Source of the DNA: an uncultured Clostridia bacterium
GTDB lineage: Bacteria > Bacillota > Clostridia > UBA1381 > UMGS1253
DNA: 15,390 nucleotides
Direction: 5' to 3'
NCBI GenBank assembly: GCA_934457145.1
Contig: CAKSHP010000034.1
Coordinates: 1 to 15,390 of the forward strand
Position numbers and translations under genes: made by a program. Shown in pieces: positions 5,149 through 14,189 of this stretch (positions within the stretch are counted from its first letter, which is position 1; the number at the start of each line of letters is the position of its first letter). The notes beneath the pieces were generated by a model that saw nothing but the letters and a program-made list of their open reading frames with translations, did not search any database and was not told the DNA's origin.

Positions 5149-8100
5149 ATGTCAGAAACGCAAGGAATACATTATCAAATAACAGGCGATGCATCGTCGT
5201 TTACGGCAGAGCTTAACCGCGCCGCAAGCGCGCTTGAAGCATTTGCCGCAAAGTCGGGCGATTTAAAGGCAAAAGAAGCCGCACTTAAAGAAAATATATC
5301 GTCTTTAACAAAGGAGATAGAAAAGAAGCAGCAGGCTTTAACCAAAGCTGAAAAAAAACTTTCACAATACAACGAGGGTTCAAATAAAAACAAAAAATCC
5401 GCAGAGGCTTTAAAAAGCAAAATAACAGAGCTTAAAGGCGAGATTGACAAGCTTACAACCTCACTGTCTACAAATAAATCAAAGCTTGAAAGCGTTTCAA
5501 GCGCTCAGGCAAGGGTTGCGCAGCAGGTTAAAAGCACCTATGAACAAATCGAGAGGCTTTCAAACAGTTATGAGCAAAACAGCCATGCGGCAACGCAAAA
5601 CAAAAATGTAAACGAGTCTGTTGTAAGCAGTTTAAAAAGCGGCATAACGGCAATCAAAGGCTTTGCGCTCAGTTATGCCGGCAAAACACTCTACAATGCG
5701 CTTATAGGTTCAAACGCAGAATTTGAACAGTATTTAACAAGTTTTGAGGTTCTTTTGCAATCGAGCGAAAAGGCAGAAAAATTAATATCTGATCTTGATA
5801 AGCTCGGAGCGGCAACACCGTTTGAACTTCCCGATTTAACAAAAGCCTCCGAACAGCTTTTAGCTTTCGGTACTGCCGAAGAGGACGTTATGACCCGGCT
5901 TAACCAGCTCGGCGACCTTTCAAAGGGCAAAGCTGATATATTGGAACGTATAACGCTGGCATACGGAAGGATGCAGGCAAAGGGCAAAGTTTCTTTGGAA
6001 GAGCTTAATATGATGACCGAGGCAGGCGTACCGATTATAAAAGAGCTTGCAAATCAGCTTAACATAACAACGGACGCGCTGTTTTCAAAAATAACAAAAG
6101 GCGAAATAAACATAAAAAATATAAATAAAGCCATGGAAGCAATGACCGGCGAGGGCGGTCAGTTTTTCGGCATGATGGAAAAGCAGAGCCAGACCATGGA
6201 GGGACTTTTATCAACCGCTTCGGATAACATAAATATGGCTCTTCGTGACATCGGCAGCGGAGCGTTTGAGGCTCTTAAAGATGAGGTGTCGGGCGCGCTT
6301 GCCGAATTGCAGAGAATGCAAAACGACGGCAGTTTAAAAGAATTTGCATCCGGTGTGGGAGATCAGATTGCGGTTGTTGTAAATGTTATGTCATGGCTTG
6401 CAAAAACGGCGTATAACCTGCGCCATGTTCTGCTTATAGGTGCTAATGCATGGATTGCGTATAAAGTTGCTGCTATGGGCGTAACGGCGTGGAACACAAT
6501 TAAAGGTGTTATAGACGGAGTTAAAAAGAGTATAACGGCGCTTTCTGCTGCGAAAACAGGCGAAATCACCGTCGGCAAAGTTTTACAGTCTCAAACGTTG
6601 GCAGAGGCTCTCAGCATAGAAACGGAAACAGCTGCGGAGGTTAGCAATACAGCAGCGAAAAATGCAAATAAAGCTGCCACAACCGGGCTTACGGTTGCGC
6701 AAAAAGGTTTAAATGCGGCACTTGCATCAAATCCTTTAGGGCTTGCTGTTGCAGGGCTTGCGCTTGTTGTTTCGGCGGTTTTGGCTGTGAAAAATGCTAT
6801 AAACCAGGCAAAAGAGGAGCAGCAGCGCGCCGCAATACAAGCCGGAGAAGATGCGCAAAATCAGGCAAAAGAAGTGTCTGATCTTGTTAAAGAATATAAA
6901 GAACTTGCCAAAGCGGGCGATTGGGACAACAGCTCTCGCGAACGTGCACGCGAGATACAGCAAAGGTTAAAGGAGCTTGTCGGCGATGAAGTACAGGGGC
7001 TTGATGACGGCAATAAAAAGCTTGAAGAACGTCTTAATATTCTTGATGACATTCAAACAAAAAATGCAAGAGACAACAGTTCTACGCTTTGGGATGCTGA
7101 ACAGGCGGCAGGAGAAAAGCTATATGGGCAGTTCAAAAATAAATATTTGTTCGATAGTATTTGGGTGAATGAAAATGATGAGCAGGCAAAAAAAATAAAG
7201 GATATGTTTAGAAATTCCGGCGCTTTTTACGATCACGCATCCGCCGGTCGAGACAGGTTTGATTTCGGATCTTCTAATATGGATAATTTATTTGGAGATT
7301 TTCTCAATAAATACCCAAAACTTATAGCTTTAAAAAAGGAGCTGTACGATCAAAATTTAGCCGATACAGATGCATATAAAGAACTTTCCAAAGTGGTAAG
7401 TAAATATGCTGAAAATTATAACAACTATATAGCTTCGCTTGAAGCATGGCAGAAAAATGAAGCGTTTATAAATCTCGCAGACTATATGAAATCGAATGAT
7501 ATAAATAATCAAGAGTCGTTTGATAAGTATATAAACAGTATAAAAGAGTCCTCTGATTATTCGGCACAGTATAAAGATATTTTGATTGATGTTGCAAATA
7601 ATGCTTTTCCGCAATTTTCTAAAGCTGCAAAAGATGCAAGCGAAGAAACAAAAGGAGCCGGAGAAAGCATAAAGACTGCCGGAGAAATGATTGACAGTTT
7701 AAAAAACGTTGGCGACAGCTTATCTTCACTTAATGAAGCACAAGCAGAGCTTAACAAAAACGGAAAATTAAACGTGTCAACAATTTCGGAAATAAAAGAA
7801 AAGTTTGCAGGTCTCGGCTCCGGGCTTGATGAATACATAAATCGCCTTGTTAAAGCAAACGGCAACAGTGAGGAAACAAAAAAGATATTTTCCGAAATGA
7901 CGGACGCATTAATCGAGCAAACATTTTCAACCGAAGACCTTGCCAATGCAGACGTTAATTTAATTGCACAAATGTTAAAAGAGGCAGGTGTTTCAAATTC
8001 GCTTGCGGTTGCGACTAAGCTTGTTAATGATGCGAAAGCAGAGGCCAAAATCGAAACTTTTAATTTTGCCAATGCTACAGCTGATGAAGTAAATAAATTA

Positions 8101-10110
8101 TTTTCCGAAATGGAAGCACTTGGAATGACAAGGGATAATATTATAGCTGTAATTCGTGAAAAAATAAATCTTAATATGCAAAAAATAAAAACAAAAGATG
8201 ATATTGACGAAATTATAGCAATGGCAAATGCCGCAGGGGCATCAGCCGACGCATTAAAACAGCTTGCACTCGCAAAGAATGCCTTAAATTCGAAGAAACC
8301 ACAAGAGTTATTAGGGCTTAAAACATTTCCTGCCGGGGCACAATATGACTTTTCGGGAACTGATAAATCAGAAGGTGAAAAAATTTATAAAGATATTATA
8401 AACGGTCGATTTGATTTTGGTTTTACCCCATTAAAAGCATCTGATTATTATAGCGGCTCAAGCGGCGCAAGCTACAGCGGAAACACAGGCAGCGGCAAAA
8501 GCGGAAGTAAAAGCTCTTCAAAGTCAACAGCTGCATCGGATTTTAAAAAGTCAAAACAAAAAGAAGATGATAAACTTGCCCGTCAGCTTGAGTTGGATTT
8601 GGGATATGATCGGATAAGCGAGGAGGAATATAACGCCGGTCAGCGGCAAAGAGCGCATAACTATCGCGTTTGGGCCGATGAGGCGAAAACAAACAGCAAA
8701 TTAACCTATGAAGAACAGCTTGAAATTTACGAAGATTTTATTGCTAAAGCTGAGGATTTGGAGGTTAATGCATATAAAAAAGACAAATCTTTGCGCGAAA
8801 AGAAAATCTCAGAAGAAAAAAAGGACTATGAAGACCTTGCGAAAAGCCGCACAGATGAGTTTGAGCAGCGCACCGAAACATCAAACGAGTGGATTTCGGG
8901 AGTTGTTTCAAAAAAGCTGTATGATGAAGCATACGAAGGCTATGAGCGCATGCGTGCATACACAAACGAGTTTTATAACGGTAAAAAGCAAAAGCTTAAA
9001 GAGGCATACGAAGCGGGGCTTTACACACAGGAAGAATACAATAAAAAAGCAAATGACCTTGCAAAGGATCATGCGGCAGATATTGCAAAGATAAATTCCT
9101 CTGAAAAAGACACACAGGACGGCGAATTTGACAATTATATATCAACCGCCAAGCAATATATATCCGACCGTAATTTTTATAACGACTGGGATTTATATAA
9201 CGATAATGAGCAATCGGCATGGACGCGCGTTTTTGCAAAGATAGACGAGTTTCGCGATAAAGGCATAGAGGCTGAAAAGTGGATGCCGGCACTTGCCGAG
9301 ATAAGCAAAACATTTTATCAAACCGAGTATGACAAAATGCAAAAGGCTGCCGAAAATGAAAAAGAAGCGCTTAAGGAAAAATATAAAACTCAATACGAAA
9401 TGAAAAAAGCTGCCGCCGAAAAAGAACTTGAGCTTGCAAAATCCAAAGCGGAAAAAGAAAAAGAAGCTATAAACGAAACCGCCGACAATGAAATTAAGCG
9501 CATTGATGAATTGATTGCCAAACGCAAGGAGGCGCGAGAAGACGCCGACTATGATTTAAAGCTTTCAAGACTTCGCCTTAAGCTTGAATATGAAAACGAC
9601 GAGGATAACCGCCGTGCGCTTGAAAAAGAGATTAAAAATCTTGAAAAACAGCGTGACGATACGCTTTTTGACAGGCAGATGGAAAAGCTTAAAGAAGAGG
9701 CTGAAAGCAAGCGTGATGCGGCTTTAGCCAAAGCGGATAAAAAACTAAAGGAAGCCGAGACAAAGGCTGACAGGGCAAAAAAACACGCTGAAAACAAATA
9801 TAATATGCAGCTTGAAGATGACAGCGTTATTGCGGCAATAATTAAAAACAAGCTTAATTTCGGCGCATATGAGGAGATTGCAAACAGTTTCGGCACAGAA
9901 TATGACGATTCGCTGAAAAGAGGCATACAAGCGATACTGTCGGCAGTAAACAGCGTGACATCGCCTGAAAGCGGCAATTCATATGATTATTCGAAAACGA
10001 GTAAAACATATAACCTTTATGCGAATTTCAAAAATGCATCCACACCGGCGCAAACGGTGAAAGCGCTTCGAAAGCTTATAGAACAAATCGAACTGGAGGC
10101 ACGTATGTAA
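5149..10110 (+). CDS. Tail tape measure protein
   Basis: At 1653 residues this is the longest gene in the window. Tape measure proteins set tail length and pass through the tube with the DNA. Domain order: coiled coil (about 39-145); the conserved tape-measure N-terminal domain (about 188-377), recognised by TPFELPDLTKASEQLLAFG, SLEELNMMTEAGVPIIKEL and QTMEGLLSTASDNI; a hydrophobic stretch at 406-448 and a stronger membrane-like one at about 521-552 (NPLGLAVAGLALVVSAVLAV); a helical, AT-rich-coded part (about 705-1094); a Ser/Gly linker (about 1101-1131); then repeated 'G.ys.eEYn' units and a long Lys/Glu coiled coil (about 1399-1558). At roughly 0.15 nm per residue the tail would be near 250 nm, an inference. 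No lysozyme, NlpC/P60 or M23 motif is visible. AAAGGAAG at 5133-5140 supports the ATG. The stop overlaps the next ATG by one base. Confidence 0.95.
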   Translation: MSETQGIHYQITGDASSFTAELNRAASALEAFAAKSGDLKAKEAALKENISSLTKEIEKKQQALTKAEKKLSQYNEGSNKNKKSAEALKSKITELKGEIDKLTTSLSTNKSKLESVSSAQARVAQQVKSTYEQIERLSNSYEQNSHAATQNKNVNESVVSSLKSGITAIKGFALSYAGKTLYNALIGSNAEFEQYLTSFEVLLQSSEKAEKLISDLDKLGAATPFELPDLTKASEQLLAFGTAEEDVMTRLNQLGDLSKGKADILERITLAYGRMQAKGKVSLEELNMMTEAGVPIIKELANQLNITTDALFSKITKGEINIKNINKAMEAMTGEGGQFFGMMEKQSQTMEGLLSTASDNINMALRDIGSGAFEALKDEVSGALAELQRMQNDGSLKEFASGVGDQIAVVVNVMSWLAKTAYNLRHVLLIGANAWIAYKVAAMGVTAWNTIKGVIDGVKKSITALSAAKTGEITVGKVLQSQTLAEALSIETETAAEVSNTAAKNANKAATTGLTVAQKGLNAALASNPLGLAVAGLALVVSAVLAVKNAINQAKEEQQRAAIQAGEDAQNQAKEVSDLVKEYKELAKAGDWDNSSRERAREIQQRLKELVGDEVQGLDDGNKKLEERLNILDDIQTKNARDNSSTLWDAEQAAGEKLYGQFKNKYLFDSIWVNENDEQAKKIKDMFRNSGAFYDHASAGRDRFDFGSSNMDNLFGDFLNKYPKLIALKKELYDQNLADTDAYKELSKVVSKYAENYNNYIASLEAWQKNEAFINLADYMKSNDINNQESFDKYINSIKESSDYSAQYKDILIDVANNAFPQFSKAAKDASEETKGAGESIKTAGEMIDSLKNVGDSLSSLNEAQAELNKNGKLNVSTISEIKEKFAGLGSGLDEYINRLVKANGNSEETKKIFSEMTDALIEQTFSTEDLANADVNLIAQMLKEAGVSNSLAVATKLVNDAKAEAKIETFNFANATADEVNKLFSEMEALGMTRDNIIAVIREKINLNMQKIKTKDDIDEIIAMANAAGASADALKQLALAKNALNSKKPQELLGLKTFPAGAQYDFSGTDKSEGEKIYKDIINGRFDFGFTPLKASDYYSGSSGASYSGNTGSGKSGSKSSSKSTAASDFKKSKQKEDDKLARQLELDLGYDRISEEEYNAGQRQRAHNYRVWADEAKTNSKLTYEEQLEIYEDFIAKAEDLEVNAYKKDKSLREKKISEEKKDYEDLAKSRTDEFEQRTETSNEWISGVVSKKLYDEAYEGYERMRAYTNEFYNGKKQKLKEAYEAGLYTQEEYNKKANDLAKDHAADIAKINSSEKDTQDGEFDNYISTAKQYISDRNFYNDWDLYNDNEQSAWTRVFAKIDEFRDKGIEAEKWMPALAEISKTFYQTEYDKMQKAAENEKEALKEKYKTQYEMKKAAAEKELELAKSKAEKEKEAINETADNEIKRIDELIAKRKEAREDADYDLKLSRLRLKLEYENDEDNRRALEKEIKNLEKQRDDTLFDRQMEKLKEEAESKRDAALAKADKKLKEAETKADRAKKHAENKYNMQLEDDSVIAAIIKNKLNFGAYEEIANSFGTEYDDSLKRGIQAILSAVNSVTSPESGNSYDYSKTSKTYNLYANFKNASTPAQTVKALRKLIEQIELEARM

Positions 10111-10955
10111 TGGAATATTTCAAATTTGTATCAGAACGCGGCACGATTGAATTTTCGCTTGTTTCGCCGTATAAAATGACATCTCATGAAAATTTAAACG
10201 GAGCGGAAACGCAAAGCAGTGAGATGCGGTTTATTAATTCGGACGGAGCGGAATATGAAAACATTTTATATGAGCCGGACGAGCTGACGATAAAAGGCTT
10301 TATCCGCGGTGAAAGCAAGCACACACTTCCCTATCTTCGCGCAAATCTTTTTAAAATACTTAACGGTAAAGACAAAGGTATTTTATATTATACTTGCGAA
10401 AATGAAGAATATTTTACAGAGGTTTTAACGCTTCGGCCGAGCGTGGGAACGCGCATACAAAACGTGCTGGATTTTACGGCAAAGTTTTTACGGCTCTCTC
10501 CCTTATGGAAAAAGTCGCATTTAAACAAAGCAGACGTTTATAAAATAACAAAAAAGCTTAAAACAACATTTACGCTGCCTTGTATGTTTTCGCAAAGGAC
10601 AAGCGCTGTAAGCGTTGTAAACAATGGAGACACAGACAGCCCGTGCATTGTAAAAATCAAATGCACGCTCGCGCCTGTGGAAGCCGGAGAAAACGTTATA
10701 ACCATAAAAAACACTGTGACGCAAAAAAAGCTTGAGATTAATTATTCGCCGTCCGCCGGTGAGCAGATAGTAATAGACAGCGAAAAATGCATTGTGGAAA
10801 GCTTAAAAGAAGGCAATATAATAAACCGCATGAAAACGGGCAGTGAGTTTCTATATCTGCCGCCGGGCGTAAACGAGATAGAGGCTTCGGTTTCAAATAC
10901 CGATTATGAGATTACGGCGCATATAGAGTATTACGGTGTCATGCTGGGGGTGTAG
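10110..10955 (+). CDS. Distal tail protein (Dit, siphovirus tail component)
   Basis: A 281-residue protein whose family forms the hexameric ring at the tail end, joining the tube to the hub and to receptor-binding parts. Seen: an N-terminal FKFVSERGTIEFSLVSPYKM, where relatives have the belt-domain strands; PDELTIKGFIRG and a helix HTLPYLRANLFKILNGK; and the family's aromatic landmark FLRLSPLWK (126-134) ending the belt region. The C-terminal part is a second beta domain with VVNNGDTDSPCIVKIK and PPGVNEIEASV, like the galectin-type half of Dit proteins. It starts at an ATG that shares one base with the tape measure stop (TAATG), with GGAGG at 10095-10099, so it is coupled to that gene. No carbohydrate-binding insertion is evident: its length fits the short 'classical' Dit class. 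Confidence 0.88.
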   Translation: MEYFKFVSERGTIEFSLVSPYKMTSHENLNGAETQSSEMRFINSDGAEYENILYEPDELTIKGFIRGESKHTLPYLRANLFKILNGKDKGILYYTCENEEYFTEVLTLRPSVGTRIQNVLDFTAKFLRLSPLWKKSHLNKADVYKITKKLKTTFTLPCMFSQRTSAVSVVNNGDTDSPCIVKIKCTLAPVEAGENVITIKNTVTQKKLEINYSPSAGEQIVIDSEKCIVESLKEGNIINRMKTGSEFLYLPPGVNEIEASVSNTDYEITAHIEYYGVMLGV

Positions 10956-10958
10956 TAA

Positions 10959-12044
10959 GTGCTTAAAGTATATGATTTTAAAACGCTCACGCTTGAATAT
11001 ATATTTCCGAAAGTGATCAGTGTTTCATTTACAAAAAACTTTTATTCGCCCGGAAGCTTTACAATAACGCTTCCGCCGTATGTTACGGGCAGCAGGTATT
11101 TGAAAAAAAATAAAATTATTGCTTACGGCGGCGAAACAGGCATTATAAAATATTTAAAGCAGTCAAATGATGTAATAGAAATAAAAGGCGTGGATTTAAA
11201 GGGCATAACCTCTCAGAGGCTTGTTATACCGCCGTTTGTGTATGAAGATGTGCCGAGCGTTCAAAGCGGATATGACAGAGTGAAGGCAAGTGCAGAACAG
11301 GTTATCCGCCATTATGCAGACGCTCATTTAATATCACCGTCTGACAGTGCAAGAAAGATTTCAAATCTTGAGCTTGCCGCATATCACGGCTTCGGCGATC
11401 AGCTTGCGTGGCAGGCAAAGTTTACACCGCTTTCGGACGAGCTTGAAAAAATATGCACGTATTGCCAGCTCGGGTATGACATTGTATTTGATGAAAAAGA
11501 CAAAAAGCTGATATTTGATGCGCTTTGCGGAACAGACCGCACAGACACGGACGAATATTTCGGACTTTTAACTTTTTCGGAAAAATTCAAAAATATATCC
11601 TCGGCAGAATATGTGAGAGATTATTTAAGCGAAAAAAATGTTTGCTATGTAACGGCTAATGGCGAAGAGGAACAACAGTTTGTATACGAAAGCAAAAAAC
11701 AGGAGTTTTCAGGAATTGAGCGCAGCGAGGGAACGACAACCGCCTCGGGTGATGATGAAGATTATACAGACGAGGTTAGTTATCAGGGGCTTTCGTATAT
11801 AAAAGAAAACGAAGCTGCCGAAACAGTGGACGCACAGGCGAACAGCAAAATGAAGTATAAAAAGGATTTCTTTTTAGGTGATTTTGTTACTGTAGCAATC
11901 GAAAACTGTTTCGGTGAGGATATAAGCCTTAAAAGGCAGATAGTATCTGTAACGCAAACATGGGAGCACGGAAAGTATACAGCAGAGCCGACGTTTGGCG
12001 AAAAGAAAAAAAGTACAATAAAAAAACTGTTAAGGGGTGTATAG
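10959..12044 (+). CDS. Siphovirus Gp37-like tail hub / tail-tip protein
   Basis: A 361-residue protein of the family named after ReqiPepy6 Gp37, related in role to the T4 gp27-type hub that follows Dit. Seen: an opening strand-rich part VYDFKTLTLEYIFPKVISVS with GSFTITLPP; KGVDLKGITSQRLVIPP (a typical hub motif); a helical middle with DELEKICTYCQLGYDIVFDE; and the C-terminal signature KKDFFLGDFVTVAIE leading to QIVSVTQTWEHGKYTAEPTFG (about 301-346). It carries no added peptidase, unlike many endopeptidase-type tail-tip proteins. Start: GTG at 10959 with GGGGG at 10946-10950. It lies three bases after the Dit stop. Its stop is one base before the next ATG. The N-terminal half is less conserved to my eye but continuous. 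Confidence 0.88.
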   Translation: MLKVYDFKTLTLEYIFPKVISVSFTKNFYSPGSFTITLPPYVTGSRYLKKNKIIAYGGETGIIKYLKQSNDVIEIKGVDLKGITSQRLVIPPFVYEDVPSVQSGYDRVKASAEQVIRHYADAHLISPSDSARKISNLELAAYHGFGDQLAWQAKFTPLSDELEKICTYCQLGYDIVFDEKDKKLIFDALCGTDRTDTDEYFGLLTFSEKFKNISSAEYVRDYLSEKNVCYVTANGEEEQQFVYESKKQEFSGIERSEGTTTASGDDEDYTDEVSYQGLSYIKENEAAETVDAQANSKMKYKKDFFLGDFVTVAIENCFGEDISLKRQIVSVTQTWEHGKYTAEPTFGEKKKSTIKKLLRGV

Positions 12045-12045
12045 T

Positions 12046-12933
12046 ATGGGATATAAAGCTTTGTTTTTAGATAACGGAATTTACAGTGCCGCCGATGTAA
12101 ACGAAGTATTAAAATCATTTGTTACAAGCGGAATAGCGGACTCATTTAAAGACGGCACCGCATATCACGTGAAAAAGGTAAATGAGATAACACAGGCCGT
12201 TTCAAGCGCCGGCGCAGTATATGAAACGGACACTACATGCAAATGCACGGTAAATACTACCGATAAGACGGTGCACATCGCTGCCGGAACAATATTTTTT
12301 GCCGACGGAAGCAGAATTGTAATCGATACGGAGGGCGTCACGCTGTCATATACGGAAAACGCCGTAAATTATATTTTTGCAAAAACCTCACCGTCTGAAA
12401 ATATATCGGGGCTTTATTGTCAAACGTCCGCACCGGAGGGCGATTGTGTAAACATTGCCGAGCTATCGGTAACGGGCATTGTTACCGATAAGCGCACATT
12501 TGCGAGAGGAAAGCTTGCCGGGTATCAGTCAAACGCCGGACTGCCTATGTTTATCGATGAAGTGATAAGTCTGACGAAAGTAACGGACGAAACAAGCGCG
12601 GACTACAATAAATATGTTGGCGAGAAAACGATTTATTTAGGCGAAAACAATTCATATCATGCGGTTATTTCGTATGATGACAGTTTTATAAATTCCGGCA
12701 GCTACCACTATTCTCAGGAATGGGGATTTTACGACATGCTAAATAACGTATACCGCAGCGCTTATCATTACGGCGGAGAGGTTCGGACACAAATAGATAA
12801 GATGATATTAAAAAGTGCAAACACAGCATCGGCAATGACAACAGCAGTGTTTGAAAAAAACGGCAACAATCTGATTATGAAAATTAAATCAGGTCATTAC
12901 AACAGCGCGAGCGTGCATTTGCGGATTTATTAG
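12046..12933 (+). CDS. Putative tail-tip / receptor-binding accessory protein
   Basis: A 295-residue protein I recognise only as a common type after Gp37-like hubs in clostridial phages. Residues 1-50 are helical (YSAADVNEVLKSFVTSG). Residues about 60-170 are a beta-rich module with HIAAGTIFFADGSRIVIDTE, 'NYIFAK' and 'DCVNIAELSVTG'. This looks like the hub-distal beta sandwich that in other phages joins fibres. Residues about 220-295 are aromatic and beta-rich (SGSYHYSQEWGFYDML). There is no enzyme motif. I chose ATG at 12046: AGGGG at 12033-12037 is eight bases upstream. A GTG at 12037 in the same frame would add three residues, but it lies inside the ribosome binding sequence. Most likely part of the tip or a fibre base; function unproven. 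Confidence 0.75.
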   Translation: MGYKALFLDNGIYSAADVNEVLKSFVTSGIADSFKDGTAYHVKKVNEITQAVSSAGAVYETDTTCKCTVNTTDKTVHIAAGTIFFADGSRIVIDTEGVTLSYTENAVNYIFAKTSPSENISGLYCQTSAPEGDCVNIAELSVTGIVTDKRTFARGKLAGYQSNAGLPMFIDEVISLTKVTDETSADYNKYVGEKTIYLGENNSYHAVISYDDSFINSGSYHYSQEWGFYDMLNNVYRSAYHYGGEVRTQIDKMILKSANTASAMTTAVFEKNGNNLIMKIKSGHYNSASVHLRIY

Positions 12934-12952
12934 GAAAGGAGCTGTAGTACAC

Positions 12953-14185
12953 ATGAAAAAGCAAATACAAATATCCGAATACAGCGCAGACTTTATCCAG
13001 CGTGTTAAAACGGCGCTTGTGGGAGGTGATTTAAATGCATATGAAATTGTGTGGAATTTAAAAGAAGAACAAGAGGGTGCACAGATTGCACTGCAAGCAA
13101 AAAGAGCAGATGATGCGGTTATAACAGACAGCGCGCAAATTACAGGCAAAGAGGCAAAAATCACGCTTAAAAACAATATTTATTGCGTGCCCGGTTTGCT
13201 AACCATAAGAGTGCAGATTGTTTGCGGCGGAAGTGTTTTAACGCAGTGTCAGCTGATATGTGATGTGCTTGAAGGATATGAGGAAACGGATATTGCCGCC
13301 GATGACCGCACGCCCGTTTTAACCTCTCTTATAGTACAGGCAAATGAAGCATGCGCAAACGCAAATGCAGCTGCCGGACGCGTGCCGTCTACCGCCGAGC
13401 TTGAAAGTTTAAAGGCAAGTGTTGAAAATAAGGTCGATAAAGAGGACGGCAAAGGGTTATCGGAAGAAAATTTTACAAACGATTTGCTTTTAAAATTAAC
13501 ATCTTTGCCTGAAAGCGTATATTCCAAAACAGAAACAAATGCTTTGATTATACCAACAATTAATTATACTGACCTTGACAACACGTATACAGAGGGTATT
13601 TACAGGGTAAAAAAAGCGGGATATACAGGCACGCCTGATGAACAAAACAGCTATACCGTTTATAAGGACGAATACTTTTTGTTAATTGTGCATCAAGATG
13701 AATATTTTTATCAGGGCACGCCAAACGAGACAGACATTTATCAGATGATACTCAGTAAAAGCGGCGTTCCGAAAACAAGAATATCATATGTACAAGGAAC
13801 TTGGAATGATTGGCAAGAATACATACCGGCTATATCAATTACGCAGCAGTCCGCTATTGAAAGCGTTTCATCAACAGTTACAACATATACATTTAATCCT
13901 AAGTCATATGTATCGCCGTCTGCCGCATTTAAGATTAACCATACGGGGACAAACACAGTAACGTTTAATTTTGCAGCTCCGTCAAACACAGGCTACACAA
14001 ACGAGATACTTGTATATTTTAAAACGGCACTTGACAATGCGGTTGTGTGGGGCTCAAACGTTAAATTTACAGATGACGAGATACCGACAATTGAGGCGGG
14101 GGTTTACTACAGAATAGTTGCAGAGTATAATCCGATTATGTCAAAGTGGGTAGTCGGGATAATAAATGACGGCAAGGGGGCATAA
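12953..14185 (+). CDS. Fibre-like baseplate protein with BppU-like N-terminus and knob-like domain
   Basis: A 410-residue protein in four parts. Residues 1-115 form an N-terminal beta module (QIALQAKRADDAVITDSAQI and a CGGSVLTQCQLICDVLEGYE strand pair) similar to phage baseplate upper proteins that attach to the tail tip. Residues 125-184 are an Ala-rich helix and the widespread linker VDKEDGKGLSEENFTNDLLL (161-180) that precedes trimeric fibre domains. Residues about 204-289 fit the pyocin-knob pattern: EGIYRV, then a YxMIL/YxVxK core, ending W284-x-x-W287. Residues 290-410 form a final beta sandwich with VTFNFAAPS and GVYYRIVAEY. It probably trimerises and contacts the host surface, inferred from domains. 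GAAAGGAG at 12934-12941 is 11 bases before the ATG. GC falls within the gene near 13440, at the linker. Confidence 0.8.
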   Translation: MKKQIQISEYSADFIQRVKTALVGGDLNAYEIVWNLKEEQEGAQIALQAKRADDAVITDSAQITGKEAKITLKNNIYCVPGLLTIRVQIVCGGSVLTQCQLICDVLEGYEETDIAADDRTPVLTSLIVQANEACANANAAAGRVPSTAELESLKASVENKVDKEDGKGLSEENFTNDLLLKLTSLPESVYSKTETNALIIPTINYTDLDNTYTEGIYRVKKAGYTGTPDEQNSYTVYKDEYFLLIVHQDEYFYQGTPNETDIYQMILSKSGVPKTRISYVQGTWNDWQEYIPAISITQQSAIESVSSTVTTYTFNPKSYVSPSAAFKINHTGTNTVTFNFAAPSNTGYTNEILVYFKTALDNAVVWGSNVKFTDDEIPTIEAGVYYRIVAEYNPIMSKWVVGIINDGKGA

Positions 14186-14189
14186 AAAC

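Noticed and set aside
7557..8072. 171-codon open frame on the minus strand inside the tape measure gene
   Set aside because: The Ser/Ala/Phe-rich translation is what the Lys/Glu/Ala codons of the tape measure give in antisense. No start signal or family is seen.
9549..9977. 142-codon minus-strand frame opposite the coiled coil of the tape measure
   Set aside because: The Ser/Leu/Phe-rich sequence is the antisense image of a Lys/Glu-rich helix, not a membrane protein gene.
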